DNA of 6,521 nucleotides from an uncultured Chloroflexota bacterium. Lineage in GTDB: Bacteria > Chloroflexota > Dehalococcoidia > Lucifugimonadales > CAJWER01. The position numbers and the translations under genes are program-made. The number at the start of each line of letters is the position of its first letter. The first letter of the stretch is position 1. The stretch is taken from positions 1 to 6,521 of the forward strand of contig CAJWER010000169.1 of the NCBI GenBank assembly GCA_913030785.1, written 5' to 3'. The notes below the pieces were generated by a model. The model was not told the origin of the DNA. It was given only the letters and a program-made list of their open reading frames with translations, and searched no databases. This document shows positions 5,754-6,521 of this stretch, piece by piece.

Positions 5754-5773
5754 GCAGGCGCGCGCTGCATAAT
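5744..5773 (+). promoter_or_regulatory. Candidate promoter of the LLM oxidoreductase gene
   Basis: TTGAAC (5744-5749, 4 of 6) and CATAAT (5768-5773, 5 of 6) are separated by 18 bp. Transcription would start near 5780, about 40 bases before the ATG at 5822. This is the best promoter match in the window. Confidence 0.5.
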
Positions 5774-5821
5774 GGCCGGGGCCGACGAATGGCCCGCATC
5801 CCCTAGAGAGAGGCCGTCATC

Positions 5822-6521
5822 ATGCCGTCCCGCCCGACCATGGAGTTCGGATATAACCCGCCCACAGGAGTGCGCGGCCTGGAAAACATCAGGCCGCGTG
5901 AGTATATCTCCGACCTGCACCGAGCACTGGACGTTGCGTCCCAGAGCTTCGGCTCGCTCTGGATCTCCGACCACATCAACTACGCCGACGAGTTCCGCAT
6001 GGAATGCTGGACGCTGCTGTCGTGGATAGCGGCGCGATACCCGGGGCCGAAGCTGGGGACGATAGTGATGTCGAACACGTTCCGCAGCCCGGCGCTTTTG
6101 GCCAAGATGGGGGCCAGCCTGCAGCACCTCAGCTCAGGGCGCTTCATCCTGGGCTACGGCGGCGGCTGGCACGAGGGCGAGCACCGGGCCTTCGGCTACG
6201 GCTACCCGAGCCCCCGTACCAGGATAGACATGCTGGAGGAGGGGGTCCAGGTTATCAGGAAGCTATGGACGGAGTCCCCCGCCAGCTTCGACGGCAGCTT
6301 CTACAACGTCGACGGCGCACAATGCGAGCCGCTTCCCGACCCGCAGCCCCCCATCATGATCGGCGGCGCGGGCGAAAATCGCACGCTGAAGGTGGTCGCT
6401 AGACACGCTGACTGGTGGAACGACCTGTCGCGACCGCTGGACCAGGCCCGCAACACGCTGCGCGAAGCCCACCTCAGCGTGCAGATGGACTACGAGGTGA
6501 ACTCGCACTACCCGGAGAACA
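5822..6521 (+). CDS. LLM-class flavin-dependent oxidoreductase (luciferase-like), cut by the right edge
   Basis: The 233 visible residues belong to the bacterial luciferase-like (LLM) superfamily of TIM-barrel enzymes that use FMN or coenzyme F420; which cofactor is used here cannot be decided. Recognisable parts are SLWISDHINY (45-54), the second-strand region KLGTIVMSNTFRSPALLAK (77-95), and the strongly conserved GRFILGYGGGWHEGEHRAFG (106-125) followed by Pro-x-x-x-Arg and MLEEGVQVIRKLWTE (137-151). PPIMIGGAGE (176-185) is a conserved strand and phosphate-loop region. The ATG at 5822 has GAGAGG (5808-5813) 8 bases upstream; a second ATG at 5840 is less well placed. Family members usually have about 280-350 residues, so the C-terminal quarter or so lies beyond the window. 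It diverges from the GNAT gene and has its own candidate promoter. The substrate is unknown. Confidence 0.9.
   Translation, partial: MPSRPTMEFGYNPPTGVRGLENIRPREYISDLHRALDVASQSFGSLWISDHINYADEFRMECWTLLSWIAARYPGPKLGTIVMSNTFRSPALLAKMGASLQHLSSGRFILGYGGGWHEGEHRAFGYGYPSPRTRIDMLEEGVQVIRKLWTESPASFDGSFYNVDGAQCEPLPDPQPPIMIGGAGENRTLKVVARHADWWNDLSRPLDQARNTLREAHLSVQMDYEVNSHYPEN

Overview
The window is a GC-rich bacterial chromosomal segment. At its centre is a tightly packed replication-initiation operon: replicative helicase DnaB, a DnaD-domain protein, and a DnaC/DnaI-type helicase loader whose AAA+ ATPase domain is present twice in tandem. The dnaB/DnaD-domain/loader order, the high GC content and the LLM-family flavin enzyme at the right end suggest Chloroflexota, perhaps the Dehalococcoidia/SAR202 side. 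That placement is inference from gene content and remembered gene order, not a database match.

Layout. Positions 1-329 hold the end of an unidentified gene with an extremely acidic tail; its reading frame is broken near the left edge. Positions 330-620 are non-coding and carry a plausible promoter for the replication operon, with a perfect 17-bp palindrome filling its -35/-10 spacer. The operon then runs 621-4352 without a gap: dnaB (TTG start), the DnaD-domain gene (ATG directly after the dnaB stop), the tandem-AAA+ loader (59-bp overlap), and a HIT-family gene that seems to start at a non-ATG codon inside the loader stop (CTGA). Next come a small dimeric alpha/beta-barrel (ABM-like) gene with its own strong ribosome binding site, and a short VTT/DedA-type membrane gene that lacks the usual N-terminal part. 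A GNAT acetyltransferase lies on the minus strand, convergent with the VTT gene. An LLM-class flavin-dependent oxidoreductase diverges from it and runs off the right edge. The GNAT and LLM promoters are arranged almost symmetrically, their -35 boxes forming the arms of a 10-bp inverted repeat.

How the genes may work together. DnaB unwinds DNA at the fork. DnaD-domain proteins act in primosome assembly. The zinc-finger AAA+ protein should open or hold the DnaB ring for loading. The operon therefore encodes a nearly self-contained helicase-loading module. Its most unusual part is the loader: two AAA+ domains in one chain, collinear without gaps and about 54% identical over their cores by my hand alignment, with different changes at the ATPase motifs (Walker B Asp-Gly in copy 1, Asp-Asp in copy 2). 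The HIT, ABM, VTT, GNAT and LLM genes look like ordinary accessory or metabolic genes with no visible link to replication.
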